From positions 1 through 64,000 of the forward strand of contig NZ_JACYMO010000010.1 in the NCBI RefSeq assembly GCF_014838825.1: 64,000 nt of DNA. The letters run 5' to 3'. Shown here piece by piece: positions 18,838 through 28,630 of the stretch. Both the position numbers and the translations under genes were made by a program. Within the stretch, counting starts at the first letter, position 1, and every line of letters starts with the position of its first letter. Origin of the DNA: Erwinia persicina. GTDB lineage: Bacteria > Pseudomonadota > Gammaproteobacteria > Enterobacterales > Enterobacteriaceae. The notes beneath the pieces are model-generated. The model saw only the letters and a list, made by a program, of their open reading frames with translations, ran no database searches and was not told the DNA's origin.

Positions 18838-19790
18838 AGAAATTTATAGCCTCTCGCATTTATATCACGCGATATACGTGTAGCTCTTTATCCGTTAATA
18901 ATACTTTTGATGATATTGTTGCATTGACAGACACGCTAAAAAGTATTGTTAGCGATTATAGTTACTCTAGAAATATACATGTAGAATGTGCTAAGGATTT
19001 TTTAGATTATAAATCACCTTCTGATGTTCTATCTCTTGAAGAAATAATATTTCAAATAGCTCAGGAAGATTTATCCATATTTACTCATTATTATGATATG
19101 TTTGAAAAAGCCATTTCTAATGTAAAATCAAACATAGCAAGTTCTTTTTATGAGGACTCACTTTCTGGCGTAATACCAAAAACATTCCCTAGACTCTATC
19201 CGCTAACTATTGATGGTATTCCATGGCCTGGGAAAAGTATTGACATACATACCAGCAATTGGAAAGATACACTGAAAAAAAACTCAATGTTTATCGCAGA
19301 AAATAATAAAAACAAGGAGGAATTTATAAATTGGTCTAAAGATAACTATGATAACATTGTATTCCATAAAGATATAAAAGATACTTTAGACTCTATTATT
19401 CAAGGAACATATCAAGATTATAAATTCATTATATCTGATTCACTGAATGCATTAAATCAATGTTATCATTTCATTTCAAAAGATCCTAATAAAAACCAGG
19501 AGGATCTTAATTTCATTTCTTCTTATACATCTAATATTGGTAAACAATTAGCCTGCACTCGACAAGGCTCAAATAAACCAATGTTTAGTTTTCCTATCGA
19601 TGATGCGGAAGGAAATGAGCTAGTCAATTGTGAATATCACTTAAAAATAAATTGGGATGATAGTGGGAGAAGACTACAATCAGTTAACCTCGTTAGAATT
19701 TATTTTGCTCTTAAATTCCACGAACCTACCGGTCGAAAAAAAATTAAAGTCGCATCTATTGGAAAGCACTTTGGTAGGGGGAACCGGTAA
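18834..19790 (+). CDS. Unknown protein, last gene of the methyltransferase-DUF262-ATPase cluster
   Basis: 318 residues, no signal peptide or membrane segment, and no family I can name. The N-terminal two thirds look helical. The C-terminal part has EYHLKINWDDSGRR, VRIYFALKFHEP and IKVASIGKHF, the strand-His-strand pattern seen in small nuclease- or toxin-like domains. By position it could be the effector released by the ATPase, but the catalytic identity is a guess. The start overlaps the ATPase stop (ATGA). Strongly AT-rich like its neighbours. Confidence 0.65.
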   Translation: MKKFIASRIYITRYTCSSLSVNNTFDDIVALTDTLKSIVSDYSYSRNIHVECAKDFLDYKSPSDVLSLEEIIFQIAQEDLSIFTHYYDMFEKAISNVKSNIASSFYEDSLSGVIPKTFPRLYPLTIDGIPWPGKSIDIHTSNWKDTLKKNSMFIAENNKNKEEFINWSKDNYDNIVFHKDIKDTLDSIIQGTYQDYKFIISDSLNALNQCYHFISKDPNKNQEDLNFISSYTSNIGKQLACTRQGSNKPMFSFPIDDAEGNELVNCEYHLKINWDDSGRRLQSVNLVRIYFALKFHEPTGRKKIKVASIGKHFGRGNR

Positions 19791-20142
19791 CGACCTCACC
19801 TACTACAACCCTCTTCACTGTACCACCAGATTATGTAAATCCAAGCATCCAGCCTTATAAATACGCAACAACACGCGTATTTATAAGGCTTATATACCAT
19901 TCTACCGCACCACATGCAAATCTTTATTGGTTGTATTTTTAGTCATCGGTTTCGTTCAAGGACAATTATAAATTAAGAGTATTTACACCCTATTATTTTC
20001 TACGCTCCCAACGCCTTGCCAGCATTAGTTCCTACAGGCTGAGGGCATCAATATATCTACAGGCACTGTTAGCTTACTAACATAAATAAATTTTACGAGC
20101 AGCATTGAAATCCCATAAAGTATAGACATCTTTATGTCTGTA
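19791..20142. other. Non-coding region between the cluster and the integrase
   Basis: No gene supported. It carries the long hairpin at 19851-19890 and a small hairpin AGACAT/ATGTCT at 20123-20138 just past the integrase stop. No copy of the selC 3' end was recognised here. Confidence 0.5.
19851..19890 (+). terminator. Perfect 16-bp hairpin after the cluster
   Basis: AGCCTTATAAATACGC and its exact complement around an eight-base loop (AACAACAC), about 60 bases after the last gene of the cluster. There is no strong T-run, so it may be a terminator, an mRNA-stabilising stem or a mobile-element remnant. Confidence 0.5.
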
Positions 20143-21329
20143 TTATTTCTCAAGCCCTACACCCAAACTCTTCATGTAATCCGCATACCACTGCATCATC
20201 TCCCGCCTGCCGTCCAGATACTGCGCATGGTTGTAGGCTCCACGAATTGCGTTCTTATCAACGTGAGCAAGCTGGGTCTCAATCCAAGCCGAGTTATAAC
20301 CTCGCTCATGCAAAATCGTGCTCATCGTGTGGCGAAATCCGTGGCCCGTCAGCCTTCCCTTGTACCCAAGCAACTCAATCACCTGGTTAACATTTTCCTT
20401 TGAAATCGGCTTCGTCCGGTCATTTCGCCCAATGAACACCAATGGGTATGCACCTGTGATAGGTTTCAGTGACAAGAACAAATTCACTACCTACTCAGAC
20501 AACGGAACGATGTGAGGCCGCTTCATCTTCATCACTTCAGGAGGGATCTCCCAAAGCCGTTTCTCGAAGTCGATATCCTGCCAACGAGCAAAACGTAACT
20601 CTTGTGTACGGACCGCTGTCAGCATGATGATTTGCGTTGCGGTTTTGGTGATGATGCTGCCGGTGTACCCAGCGAGATCTCTGAGGAAGTGCGGTAACTC
20701 TTCAACGCTAAGGAAAGGGAAATTCGTCTTTTTCGGTGTAGCCAATGCTGTTGCCAAATCGGGGGCCGGATTGTACTCAGCACGCCCGATAACAATGGCG
20801 TAGCGGAAAACCTCCCCGCAGCGCTGCCGTACCTTACGCATTTTCTCCAATGCCCCACGTTTCTCCATCCGTCGTAACGTTTCCAGCAACTCCATCGGCT
20901 TGATTTCAGCAATAGGACGTTTGCCGATATGAGGGAAAATGTCTTTCTCGAAGGTATCGATAATTTCCTCACGGTAGCGTAACGACCTACGGTCGGCCTT
21001 ATGCTGATGCCACTCGCGTGCGATAGCTTCGAAGGTGTTCGCGATAGAAAGCTTTTGCGACGGCTTTTCAGCCTTCTTCACTTCACCTGGATCGCCACCA
21101 GAGGCTAACTTTTTGCGTGCTTCCTTTCTTTTCTCTCGCGCATCAGCCAATGAGACATCGGGATACACGCCGATAGAAAGCATCTTCTCTTTACCAGCAA
21201 ACCGGTACTTCAAACGCCAGTACTTGAGCCATTGGGTTTGACCAGCAGATACATGCCACCGCCGTCAGCCAACTTGTAGGCTTTCTCCATCGGCTTGGCC
21301 GTTTTCACTTTTATGTCCGTTAGTGGCAT
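20143..21329 (-). pseudogene. P4-type tyrosine integrase, disrupted
   Basis: The full gene can be followed from ATG at 21329 (MPLTDIKVKTAKPMEKAYKL) to TAA at 20143. Two lesions break it. Near 21225 one base is missing (GGCTCAAGTACTGG where an NGSKYW frame needs an extra base), and at 20488-20490 a TAG interrupts LSE-stop-VVNLFLSL, where relatives have Gln. The catalytic C-terminal part is present (GHGFRHTMSTIL, QLAHVDKN, with the expected YNHAQYL). It lies directly beyond the 3' end of selC in the usual P4-integrase position. The island therefore cannot excise with its own enzyme. Confidence 0.9.
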
Positions 21330-21573
21330 AGCATCTCCATTGATAGATATGGGCAGTGGCCTCAAGCGAGGTGCTGCCAAACCAGATAAAAAGGGGTAAC
21401 AACGTGCCTACGGGGGTGCCAGAAAATAGCATACTTTTTTAAACCCCCTAAAGGACCCCCAAGTATCACTTGATGTGGGTTGAGTTCGGTTGAACTCTGT
21501 AGACAGAATCATGGCTTGAAGCCAGTATAAACGGGGTTTTAGTTGAATTCAGGAGAGTTTGAGAGATATCGAA

Positions 21574-21668
21574 TGGCGGAAGATCACAGGAGTCGAACCT
21601 GCCCGGGACCGCTGGCGGCCCCAACTGGATTTGAAGTCCAGCCGCCTCACCGGAGACGACGATCTTCC
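21574..21668 (-). tRNA. selC: tRNA-Sec (anticodon TCA)
   Basis: The minus strand reads GGAAGATCGTCGTCTCCGG through an anticodon arm CTGGACTTCAAATCCAG to a long variable arm and GATCTTCC, with GCCA encoded; 95 bases, like E. coli selC. The anticodon UCA decodes in-frame UGA. The 3' end is a common integration site for P4-type elements, and the broken integrase lies just beyond it. It serves the UGA in fdoG at 51866, with SelA and SelB encoded in this window. Confidence 0.97.
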
Positions 21669-21838
21669 CTTTTGAAGAGGGGCTGAGTATACCATTGCCA
21701 ATGACCACAAATAAACTCCGGGTTTTACCGAAATCGTCCCCATGTCCCACACCGACAGTAAGCTGTCCGTTTTTGGCCTTCTTTCCCTGCCTTATCCCGT
21801 CCATCATAGCGTTAATCCCATCCAGCAGGAGTCCAGAA

Positions 21839-22381
21839 ATGACCGATACCGTACTGTTAGTGATTGATGCCCAGCAATCCTTCTATGAGCGTGGCTACAA
21901 GGAAACGCCAGAAACCCCGGCATTCGAAAAAGCATTAAGCACCCTGGTGGCGGGCTGTCAGGCGAAGGGGATCCCGGTGGTGGATGTGTTCCATGTCGAA
22001 AGCGAAGGAGCCTTTGCGCCGGGATCCGGTCTGGTGGTGCGTCTGCCGTTTCTGACCCATGAGCCGGTCGCCAGCTTCCGCAAAAAAGTCCATAACGCCC
22101 TGACCGAATCGGGCCTGCAACAGTGGCTGGAACAGAACAGGGTGAAGCATGTGATTATCAGCGGCCTGCGCTCTGAGCAGTGCTGTGAAACCACCGCCCG
22201 CGTGGCGTCGGACTTCGGCTATCGCGTGACCTATGTCACCGAGGCAACGCTGACCTTCCCAATCACCCATGATGGGATTACCCTGAGCATTGCCGACTTA
22301 CGCCACCGTACCGAAAGCGTGCTGATCCATCGTTTTGCCGATATCCGCACCGCTGAGGGCTGCCTGCAGGAGCTTGCATAA
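21839..22381 (+). CDS. Isochorismatase-family hydrolase
   Basis: A 180-residue cytosolic protein with the family core: VLLVIDAQQSF at the N-terminus (catalytic Asp), FRKKVHNAL with the Lys, and SGLRSEQCCETTARVA with the nucleophilic Cys near residue 120. Family members hydrolyse isochorismate, nicotinamide or other amides and thioesters; the substrate here is not evident. The ATG at 21839 has AGGAG at good spacing; the longer open frame upstream is rejected. It sits one base ahead of the GlxA-type regulator and is probably co-transcribed with it. Confidence 0.85.
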   Translation: MTDTVLLVIDAQQSFYERGYKETPETPAFEKALSTLVAGCQAKGIPVVDVFHVESEGAFAPGSGLVVRLPFLTHEPVASFRKKVHNALTESGLQQWLEQNRVKHVIISGLRSEQCCETTARVASDFGYRVTYVTEATLTFPITHDGITLSIADLRHRTESVLIHRFADIRTAEGCLQELA

Positions 22382-22382
22382 T

Positions 22383-23303
22383 ATGACGATCCCGGTGTGG
22401 TTTGTAACCCTGCCCGGTGTGATGACGCTGGATCTCACTGGTCCGGCGGAAACGCTGAAGCTGGCAGCAGGGGCGTTTTCGCTGCGCTATATCGGCCCGG
22501 ATGAATCCGTGCTCACCTCCACCGAGATGTACATCAGCCGCATTGAGCCATTGCCGGAATCCCTGCCAGCCGGGAGCCTGCTGGTGCTCCCGGGCGTCAG
22601 CGACTCTAAAGTGTGGTTCGACACGCCGCAGGCGGTGGCCGCGCGTCACTGGCTGATGCGCATTCAGCCCGCCATTCATGCCGGTGACGTGTCGCTGGTG
22701 TGCATCTGCTCTGGCTCCCTGCTGGCGGCGAAAGCCGGGCTGATGAACGGCGTACAGTGCACTACGCATCATGAGGTAATAGATCGGCTGAAAAAAGCCG
22801 AACCGGGGGCGATTGTGAAAGAAAACCGCATCTTCGTCGAAGATCGCGGCATCTGGACCAGCGCGGGCATTACCGCCGGTATCGACCTGTCGCTGCATCT
22901 GATTAACCGCCTGTGCGGCGCGCAGACGGCGATGGATGTGGCGCGGGAAATGGTGGTCTATTTTCGCCGTTCGGGGGAAGATCCGCAGCTGTCTCCCTGG
23001 CTGCGCTACCGCAACCACATTCACCCCGCCATTCACCGCGCGCAGGATCTGCTGACCCTGCAGCCGGAGCAGGAGTGGCCGCTGGAGGAGATTGCCGCCA
23101 GAGTCCACGTCAGCGCGCGCCATCTGACGCGGCTGTTCCGTCAGCATCTCGGCATCAGCGTACGTGACTATCATGAACAGCTGCGGCTGACGATTGCCCA
23201 GCAGCGCCTGCAGCAGGGCGAAGGCAATGAACGCGCCGCGCTGTCGGCCGGGTTCTCCTCCTCGCGCCAGCTGCGCCGGGCATTACAGCGCTGGGAGGGG
23301 TGA
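22383..23303 (+). CDS. GlxA-type AraC-family regulator
   Basis: A 306-residue protein in two parts. Residues about 1-180 are a DJ-1/PfpI-like amidotransferase fold with the nucleophile-elbow pattern VSLVCICSGSLLAAKAG. Residues about 205-306 are the AraC DNA-binding domain (LEEIAARVHVSARHLTRLFRQHLG, then ALSAGFSSSRQLRRAL). GlxA-type regulators sense small molecules through the first domain. The isochorismatase gene ends just before this start, so the hydrolase is a likely co-regulated enzyme. Confidence 0.85.
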   Translation: MTIPVWFVTLPGVMTLDLTGPAETLKLAAGAFSLRYIGPDESVLTSTEMYISRIEPLPESLPAGSLLVLPGVSDSKVWFDTPQAVAARHWLMRIQPAIHAGDVSLVCICSGSLLAAKAGLMNGVQCTTHHEVIDRLKKAEPGAIVKENRIFVEDRGIWTSAGITAGIDLSLHLINRLCGAQTAMDVAREMVVYFRRSGEDPQLSPWLRYRNHIHPAIHRAQDLLTLQPEQEWPLEEIAARVHVSARHLTRLFRQHLGISVRDYHEQLRLTIAQQRLQQGEGNERAALSAGFSSSRQLRRALQRWEG

Positions 23304-23415
23304 AAAAGGAAGGGGGATAACACCCTGAAATAATCGTCGTCAGAAAAAGGCCGCTCTGCTCACTTTCACCAGGGAGCACCCTGCCCGATTTCAATTCGCT
23401 CAACGCCTGTGCTAG

Positions 23416-23429
23416 TGTTACCTGTAACA
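23416..23429. promoter_or_regulatory. GntR/IdnR-like palindrome
   Basis: TGTTACCTGTAACA is a perfect palindrome apart from the central CT, close to the gluconate-regulator operator ATGTTACCnGTAACAT. It lies about 90 bases before the SemiSWEET gene. Confidence 0.45.
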
Positions 23430-23451
23430 TTGCGCTTTTTTTTACATCAAA

Positions 23452-23469
23452 AGCTAAACCGATTTAGCT
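23452..23469. promoter_or_regulatory. LacI-family-type operator upstream of SemiSWEET
   Basis: AGCTAAACCGATTTAGCT has seven-base arms around CCGA. A central CG in a 16-18-bp palindrome is typical of Cra, PurR and other LacI-family sites. It is about 48 bases before the SemiSWEET start and could overlap its promoter. Confidence 0.45.
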
Positions 23470-23516
23470 ATAAAAAAGCGTAATCCCACTGCTTACTGAC
23501 ACGAGGCACAAACGTT

Positions 23517-23954
23517 ATGAAGAACCTGCTCATTGTGGCCACCACCGTCGCGCTGGCACTGTTGTCGATTATTTTTCTTTCTCCGTGGCCGGTCTGGCTG
23601 GGCACGCTGGCGGCCTGGGTGACCACCGGCTCGTTCTGCCTGCAGGTGCTGCATATCGTGAAGAATAAGGACACCAGCGGCCTGTCGCTGGGAATGTGGG
23701 CGGCGCTGTTCTTCGGGGTTGCCTGCTGGACGTGGTATGGCCACCGTATGCACGACGTGCCGGTAATGGCGGCCAACGGCATTACCGCGCTGCTGGCGCT
23801 AACGGTGATTATGCTCAAGCTGTGGCACGAGCGCCCGGTGCGTAACCCGAACCGCCGCAGGCTGGTGCGCATGCCGAAGGTGATCCTTAACCCGCGCATC
23901 CGTCGGCTGCGCCCGCTGAAGGTGGCGAAAGACGCGCAGGAAAAGGTCAGCTGA
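23517..23954 (+). CDS. SemiSWEET-type (PQ-loop) sugar carrier
   Basis: A 145-residue inner-membrane protein with three hydrophobic helices in residues about 5-100 and the MtN3/SWEET pattern ([27 protein letters not shown]), then a long basic tail rich in Arg and Pro. SemiSWEETs dimerise and carry sugars by facilitated diffusion. Two palindromes upstream, one like a gluconate-repressor site, would fit sugar control. The 3' end overlaps convergently with wecH by eight bases. Confidence 0.8.
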   Translation: MKNLLIVATTVALALLSIIFLSPWPVWLGTLAAWVTTGSFCLQVLHIVKNKDTSGLSLGMWAALFFGVACWTWYGHRMHDVPVMAANGITALLALTVIMLKLWHERPVRNPNRRRLVRMPKVILNPRIRRLRPLKVAKDAQEKVS

Positions 23955-24942
23955 CCAGGCGGCGCTTATCCAGCTTCTGCAGGCCCAGCGCCAGCAGCAG
24001 GCTGCCGCCCAGGGTAATGCCGAAAATCAGCGGGATGTCGATCAGCGGATGGTCGGTGTTGTCCAGGTCATGGGTGCGCATATAGTGGATAAACAGCGCG
24101 TGAAAGCCGTAGATCGGCAGGGAGCAGCGGGAAATCAGCGCGAAAAACGGATTCACGCGGTCGTTCAGGGTGTTTTTAAACAGCACCAGCAGGCTGACGG
24201 CGGCGAAAAATACCGCCGGGCCGCAGTACAGATACCAGGTATCGGCAAACGCCCCATTGATGGCGAACTGCCGCTTAGTGCCAAAGGCGATCATCAGCAC
24301 GCAGGCAGCAAACACGCCCCCGGCCAGCCAGGACACGCCGCGCTTCTGCGTCTCCATCATGCCAATCGCCCGGCCAAACAGCGCGTACAGCAGGTAATAG
24401 ATGGTGTCCCCGTTGATATACAGGTTGATCGGCAGCCAGTGGAAGCGGGCCACCGAGCTGTCGATGGTATTGGGGTTGGCCAGCAGCGCCAGCACCAGCG
24501 TCACCACCGCCAGGTAGCGCGCCCGCACCGGCTTCACCTGAATCAGCGGTGACAGCATATAGATGACGATGATCGCAAAGAAGAACCACAGGTGGTAGAA
24601 CACCGGTTTTTGCAGCAGGTGCTTCACCGACATCGCTTCGTTGATCGGCGTCAGCAGGGTGATATAGAGCAGTGCCACCGTGCTGTAGAACAGCAGGCAC
24701 AGCACGATGCGCAGAAAATGCCGCCCTTGCGCGCTGCGTTCGCCAAAGAATAAATAACCGGAAATCATAAAGAAGATGGGCACACAGACACGGGAGGCAG
24801 AGTTCAACAGGTTGGAGAGATCCCAGCTGTGTTCGCCCACTGACAGCCCGGTAGTGACATACCAGGTGGTGGTGTGGATCATAATCACCATCAGGCAGGC
24901 CACGGCACGTAAATTCTCTATCCATCCAATCTTTTGCGACAT
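23947..24942 (-). CDS. wecH: O-acetyltransferase of the acyltransferase-3 family
   Basis: A 331-residue polytopic membrane protein, the length of E. coli WecH (YiaH). The signature [20 protein letters not shown] is at the N-terminus, and [16 protein letters not shown] and [18 protein letters not shown] follow the WecH pattern. WecH O-acetylates enterobacterial common antigen repeat units. The ATG at 24942 has GAGGA before it and gives the expected start ([12 protein letters not shown]); the open frame runs further upstream without homology. Its position beside glyQ matches E. coli gene order. Confidence 0.85.
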   Translation of the reverse strand: MSQKIGWIENLRAVACLMVIMIHTTTWYVTTGLSVGEHSWDLSNLLNSASRVCVPIFFMISGYLFFGERSAQGRHFLRIVLCLLFYSTVALLYITLLTPINEAMSVKHLLQKPVFYHLWFFFAIIVIYMLSPLIQVKPVRARYLAVVTLVLALLANPNTIDSSVARFHWLPINLYINGDTIYYLLYALFGRAIGMMETQKRGVSWLAGGVFAACVLMIAFGTKRQFAINGAFADTWYLYCGPAVFFAAVSLLVLFKNTLNDRVNPFFALISRCSLPIYGFHALFIHYMRTHDLDNTDHPLIDIPLIFGITLGGSLLLALGLQKLDKRRLVS

Positions 24943-25172
24943 TTCATCCTCATTTTCTCGCCACTTCCTATGTATAGCGAAACTGAGGGTAGCCAGGTCC
25001 ATGCGCTTCAACAACCTGATGAACGAAAATTCAGACCAGGATGAAGGGATTATGTGGCGCGGGCGACAAAAATTTCCCCGGGGAATGATCACGGCATTTT
25101 GGTAATAGCGCCGGTCAAAGGGTATACTGACGCCCACTTTTTATAACGACTCGTATCGCGTGCGAAATCAAC

Positions 25173-26084
25173 ATGCCAAAGTTTGATACCAAGACCTTTC
25201 AGGGGCTGATCCTGACCTTACAGGATTACTGGGCTCGCCAGGGCTGCACCATTATCCAACCGCTGGATATGGAAGTCGGCGCGGGTACGTCCCATCCTAT
25301 GACCTGCCTGCGTGCGCTGGGCCCGGAGCCGACCGCCGTTGCCTACGTGCAGCCGTCGCGCCGTCCGACCGATGGCCGCTACGGGGAAAACCCGAACCGC
25401 CTGCAGCACTACTACCAGTTCCAGGTGATCATCAAGCCGTCCCCGGACAACATTCAGGAGCTGTACCTCGGTTCCCTGAAAGAGCTGGGCATGGACCCGA
25501 CCATCCATGATATCCGCTTTGTGGAAGATAACTGGGAAAACCCAACCCTGGGAGCCTGGGGCCTGGGCTGGGAAGTATGGCTGAACGGTATGGAAGTGAC
25601 GCAGTTCACCTACTTCCAGCAGGTTGGCGGCCTGGAGTGTAAGCCGGTGACCGGCGAGATCACTTACGGTCTCGAGCGACTGGCGATGTACATTCAGGGC
25701 GTGGACAGCGTCTACGATCTGGTGTGGAGCGACGGCCCGCTGGGTAAAACCACCTACGGCGACGTGTTCCACCAGAACGAAGTGGAGCAGTCTACCTACA
25801 ACTTCGAATACGCTGACGTCGACTTCCTGTTTACCTGCTTCGAGCAGTACGAGAAAGAAGCGCAGAGCCTGCTGGCGCTGGAAAAACCGCTGCCGCTGCC
25901 TGCCTACGAACGTATTCTGAAGGCCGCACACAGCTTTAACCTACTGGACGCGCGTAAAGCGATCTCCGTCACCGAGCGTCAGCGCTACATTCTGCGCATC
26001 CGCACCCTGACGAAAGCCGTGGCTGAAGCCTACTATGCCTCCCGCGAGGCACTGGGCTTCCCGATGTGCAATAACAAGAAATAA
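25173..26084 (+). CDS. glyQ: Glycyl-tRNA synthetase alpha subunit
   Basis: 303 residues, the same length as in E. coli. It starts [20 protein letters not shown] and contains the class II core segments [23 protein letters not shown] and [23 protein letters not shown] (here [14 protein letters not shown]). The alpha subunit carries the catalytic site that activates glycine; the beta subunit, encoded nine bases downstream, binds the tRNA. The two form the alpha2beta2 enzyme found in bacteria. Confidence 0.97.
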   Translation: MPKFDTKTFQGLILTLQDYWARQGCTIIQPLDMEVGAGTSHPMTCLRALGPEPTAVAYVQPSRRPTDGRYGENPNRLQHYYQFQVIIKPSPDNIQELYLGSLKELGMDPTIHDIRFVEDNWENPTLGAWGLGWEVWLNGMEVTQFTYFQQVGGLECKPVTGEITYGLERLAMYIQGVDSVYDLVWSDGPLGKTTYGDVFHQNEVEQSTYNFEYADVDFLFTCFEQYEKEAQSLLALEKPLPLPAYERILKAAHSFNLLDARKAISVTERQRYILRIRTLTKAVAEAYYASREALGFPMCNNKK

Positions 26085-26093
26085 GAGGCAGCC

Positions 26094-28163
26094 ATGACTG
26101 AAAAAACCTTCCTGGTGGAGATCGGCACCGAAGAGCTGCCACCAAAAGCCCTGCGCAGCCTGGCGGAATCCTTTGCGGCTAATTTTACCGCTGAGCTGGA
26201 CACCGCTGGCCTGGCCCACGGCGAAGTCAGCTGGTTTGCTGCCCCGCGCCGCCTGGCGCTGAAAGTGGCGAACCTGGCCGCTGCACAGCCCGATCGCGAA
26301 GTCGAAAAACGTGGCCCGGCCATTCAGGCCGCGTTTGATGCTAACGGCGTGCCGAGCAAAGCCGCTGAAGGCTGGGCCCGTGGCTGTGGCATCACCGTTG
26401 ACCAGGCCGAGCGCCTGAGCACCGACAAAGGCGAGTGGCTGCTGTATCGCGCCCAGGTGACCGGCGAAAGCGCCCAGGTCCTGCTGCCGGCGATGATCGC
26501 CACCTCGCTGGCGAAACTGCCGATCCCGAAACTGATGCGCTGGGGCGCGTCCGAGGTGCAGTTCGTGCGCCCGGTACACACCGTGACGCTGCTGCTGGGC
26601 GATGAGCTGATCCCGGCGAAAATCCTCGGTATTGATTCAGCGCGCACCCTTCGCGGCCACCGTTTTATGGGTGAACCTGAGTTCACTATCGACAGCGCTG
26701 ACCAGTATCCGCAGATTATGGTTGAGCGCGGCAAAGTGCAGCCGGACTTCGAAGTGCGTAAGGCGCTGATCAAAGCGGGGGCCGAAGAAGCCGCCGCGAA
26801 GATTGGTGGCATGGCTGACCTGAGCGAGAGCCTGCTGGAAGAAGTGACCGCCCTGGTGGAGTGGCCGGTGGTGCTGACGGCGAAGTTTGAGGAGAAGTTC
26901 CTCGCGGTGCCGGCCGAAGCGCTGGTGTACACCATGAAGGGCGACCAGAAATACTTCCCGGTGTACGACAAAGCGGGCAACCTGCTGCCGAACTTTATCT
27001 TCGTCACCAATATTGAGTCAAAAGATCCACAGCAGATTATCTCCGGCAACGAGAAAGTGGTCCGCCCACGCCTCGCCGACGCCGAGTTCTTCTTCAACAG
27101 TGACCGTAAGCGCCGTCTGGAAGATAACCTGCCGCGTCTGGAAACCGTGCTGTTCCAGAAAGAACTGGGTACCCTACGTGACAAGACCGACCGTATTCAG
27201 GCGCTGGCAGGCTGGATTGCCGCGCAGATTGGTGCAGATGTGAATCACGCTACCCGTGCGGGCCTGCTGTCGAAGTGTGACCTGATGACCAATATGGTGT
27301 TCGAGTTCACCGACACCCAGGGCGTGATGGGCATGCACTACGCGCGTCACGATGGCGAAGCAGAAGACGTCGCCGTAGCGCTGAACGAGCAGTATCAGCC
27401 GCGCTTCGCCGGCGATCAGCTGCCGTCCAACCCGGTGGCCTGTGCGCTGGCGATTGCTGACAAAATGGATACCCTCGCGGGGATCTTCGGTATTGGTCAG
27501 CACCCGAAAGGCGATAAAGATCCGTTTGCCCTGCGCCGTGCCGCACTGGGCGTGCTGCGTATTATCGTTGAGAAGAACCTGCCGCTGGATCTGCAAACTC
27601 TGACCGAAGAAGCCGTGCGCCTGTATGGTAGCAAACTGTCTAACGCTAAAGCCGTTGATGAAGTCATCGACTTTATGCTCGGCCGTTTCCGTACCTGGTA
27701 TCAGGAAGAGGGCCACAGCGTCGACACCATTCAGGCCGTGCTGGCCCGTCGTCCGACGCGCCCGGCAGACTTCGATGCGCGGATGAAGGCGGTATCGCAC
27801 TTCCGTACGCTGGAGCAGGCAGCCAGCCTGGCGGCCGCCAACAAGCGCGTCTCGAATATTCTCGCTAAAGCCACCGAGCCGTTGAACGACAGCGTGCAGG
27901 CGTCACTGCTGAAAGAGAATGAAGAGATCAAGCTGGCGACCTATGTGTCGGCACTGAGCAGCAAACTGCAGCCGTTCTTCGCGGAAGGACGCTACCAGGA
28001 TGCGCTGATTGAACTGGCGCAGCTGCGTGAAGCGGTGGATAACTTCTTCGAGCGTGTGATGGTCAATGCCGAGGAGAAAGAAATCCGTATCAACCGACTG
28101 ACGCTGCTGGCGAAACTGCGCGAGCTGTTCCTGCAGGTGGCGGATATCTCTCTGCTGCAGTGA
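26094..28163 (+). CDS. glyS: Glycyl-tRNA synthetase beta subunit
   Basis: 689 residues, full length compared with E. coli GlyS. The N-terminus reads [20 protein letters not shown], the middle has the HD-like region with [15 protein letters not shown] and YARHDGE, and the C-terminus has the anticodon-binding-type helices. It recognises tRNA-Gly and completes the heterotetramer with GlyQ. Spacing of nine bases and the shared operon support co-expression. Confidence 0.97.
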   Translation: MTEKTFLVEIGTEELPPKALRSLAESFAANFTAELDTAGLAHGEVSWFAAPRRLALKVANLAAAQPDREVEKRGPAIQAAFDANGVPSKAAEGWARGCGITVDQAERLSTDKGEWLLYRAQVTGESAQVLLPAMIATSLAKLPIPKLMRWGASEVQFVRPVHTVTLLLGDELIPAKILGIDSARTLRGHRFMGEPEFTIDSADQYPQIMVERGKVQPDFEVRKALIKAGAEEAAAKIGGMADLSESLLEEVTALVEWPVVLTAKFEEKFLAVPAEALVYTMKGDQKYFPVYDKAGNLLPNFIFVTNIESKDPQQIISGNEKVVRPRLADAEFFFNSDRKRRLEDNLPRLETVLFQKELGTLRDKTDRIQALAGWIAAQIGADVNHATRAGLLSKCDLMTNMVFEFTDTQGVMGMHYARHDGEAEDVAVALNEQYQPRFAGDQLPSNPVACALAIADKMDTLAGIFGIGQHPKGDKDPFALRRAALGVLRIIVEKNLPLDLQTLTEEAVRLYGSKLSNAKAVDEVIDFMLGRFRTWYQEEGHSVDTIQAVLARRPTRPADFDARMKAVSHFRTLEQAASLAAANKRVSNILAKATEPLNDSVQASLLKENEEIKLATYVSALSSKLQPFFAEGRYQDALIELAQLREAVDNFFERVMVNAEEKEIRINRLTLLAKLRELFLQVADISLLQ

Positions 28164-28310
28164 GGTGATGTTTTGACGGGCGGACCGCAACATCGGCGTC
28201 CGTCATTAACATTGCGATCGTTTGCAGGAGGAGCGGAAACTGAAAGGTGATGTGCCGCTGTATCACTGACAGGAAAGCCAGGAAATCATTGATTGCCCGC
28301 GAAAATACAA

Positions 28311-28333
28311 AACCCGCCGTTGGCGGGTTTTTT
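28311..28333 (+). terminator. Terminator between glyS and yiaG
   Basis: AACCCGCC, a GTT loop, GGCGGGTT and a run of T. It ends glyQS transcription; it lies just beyond the stop of the convergent yiaG gene. Confidence 0.85.
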
Positions 28334-28336
28334 CTG

Positions 28337-28630
28337 TCAGCCCAGCAGTTGTCTGCTGATGCACGGATTCGAGTGGATCAACTGCATTAACTTCTGCGCG
28401 CTACCGGACGGCTTGGTGCGTTTCGCTTCCCAGCTTTTCACCGAAGAAACACTGACACCCAGTGCCTGGGCAAACTCAGCAATCTGCATACCAGTAATTT
28501 CCCGAACTCTTTTTGGCTCAGGGGGTGCCACTTCACTTTTCATGGCTGGCAGGGTATGCATCACATTACGGGTCAGAACAATCTGCTCCAGGCTGGAAAG
28601 CAGTTCAGACATCGGATCTTTAGTCTCCAT
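28337..28630 (-). CDS. yiaG: XRE-type helix-turn-helix protein YiaG
   Basis: 97 residues, against 96 for E. coli YiaG. It starts METKDPMSELLSSLEQI and has the helix-turn-helix at about residues 46-75 (MQIAEFAQALGVSVSSVKSWEAKR), with KPSGSAQKLMQLI after it. The fold is that of HigA-type antitoxins, but no toxin gene is adjacent, so it is an orphan regulator as in E. coli. An upstream GTG would add two residues; the ATG at 28630 fits the ribosome site GAGGAG. Confidence 0.9.
   Translation of the reverse strand: METKDPMSELLSSLEQIVLTRNVMHTLPAMKSEVAPPEPKRVREITGMQIAEFAQALGVSVSSVKSWEAKRTKPSGSAQKLMQLIHSNPCISRQLLG

Noticed and set aside
20491..21213. Integrase fragment read as an intact 240-residue gene
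   Set aside because: The flanking sequence continues the integrase in other frames or beyond a stop, so it is one gene with two lesions.
21695..21838. 48-codon N-terminal extension of the isochorismatase
   Set aside because: It runs into the selC promoter region and lacks homology; the ATG at 21839 has AGGAG and the normal family start.
22278..23174. 298-codon open frame antisense to the GlxA regulator
   Set aside because: Complement of an intact AraC-type gene in GC-rich DNA; composition (His, Arg, Gln rich) is typical of a shadow frame.
25218..25931. 237-codon open frame antisense to glyQ
   Set aside because: Complement of glyQ, no recognisable domain; codon-bias shadow.
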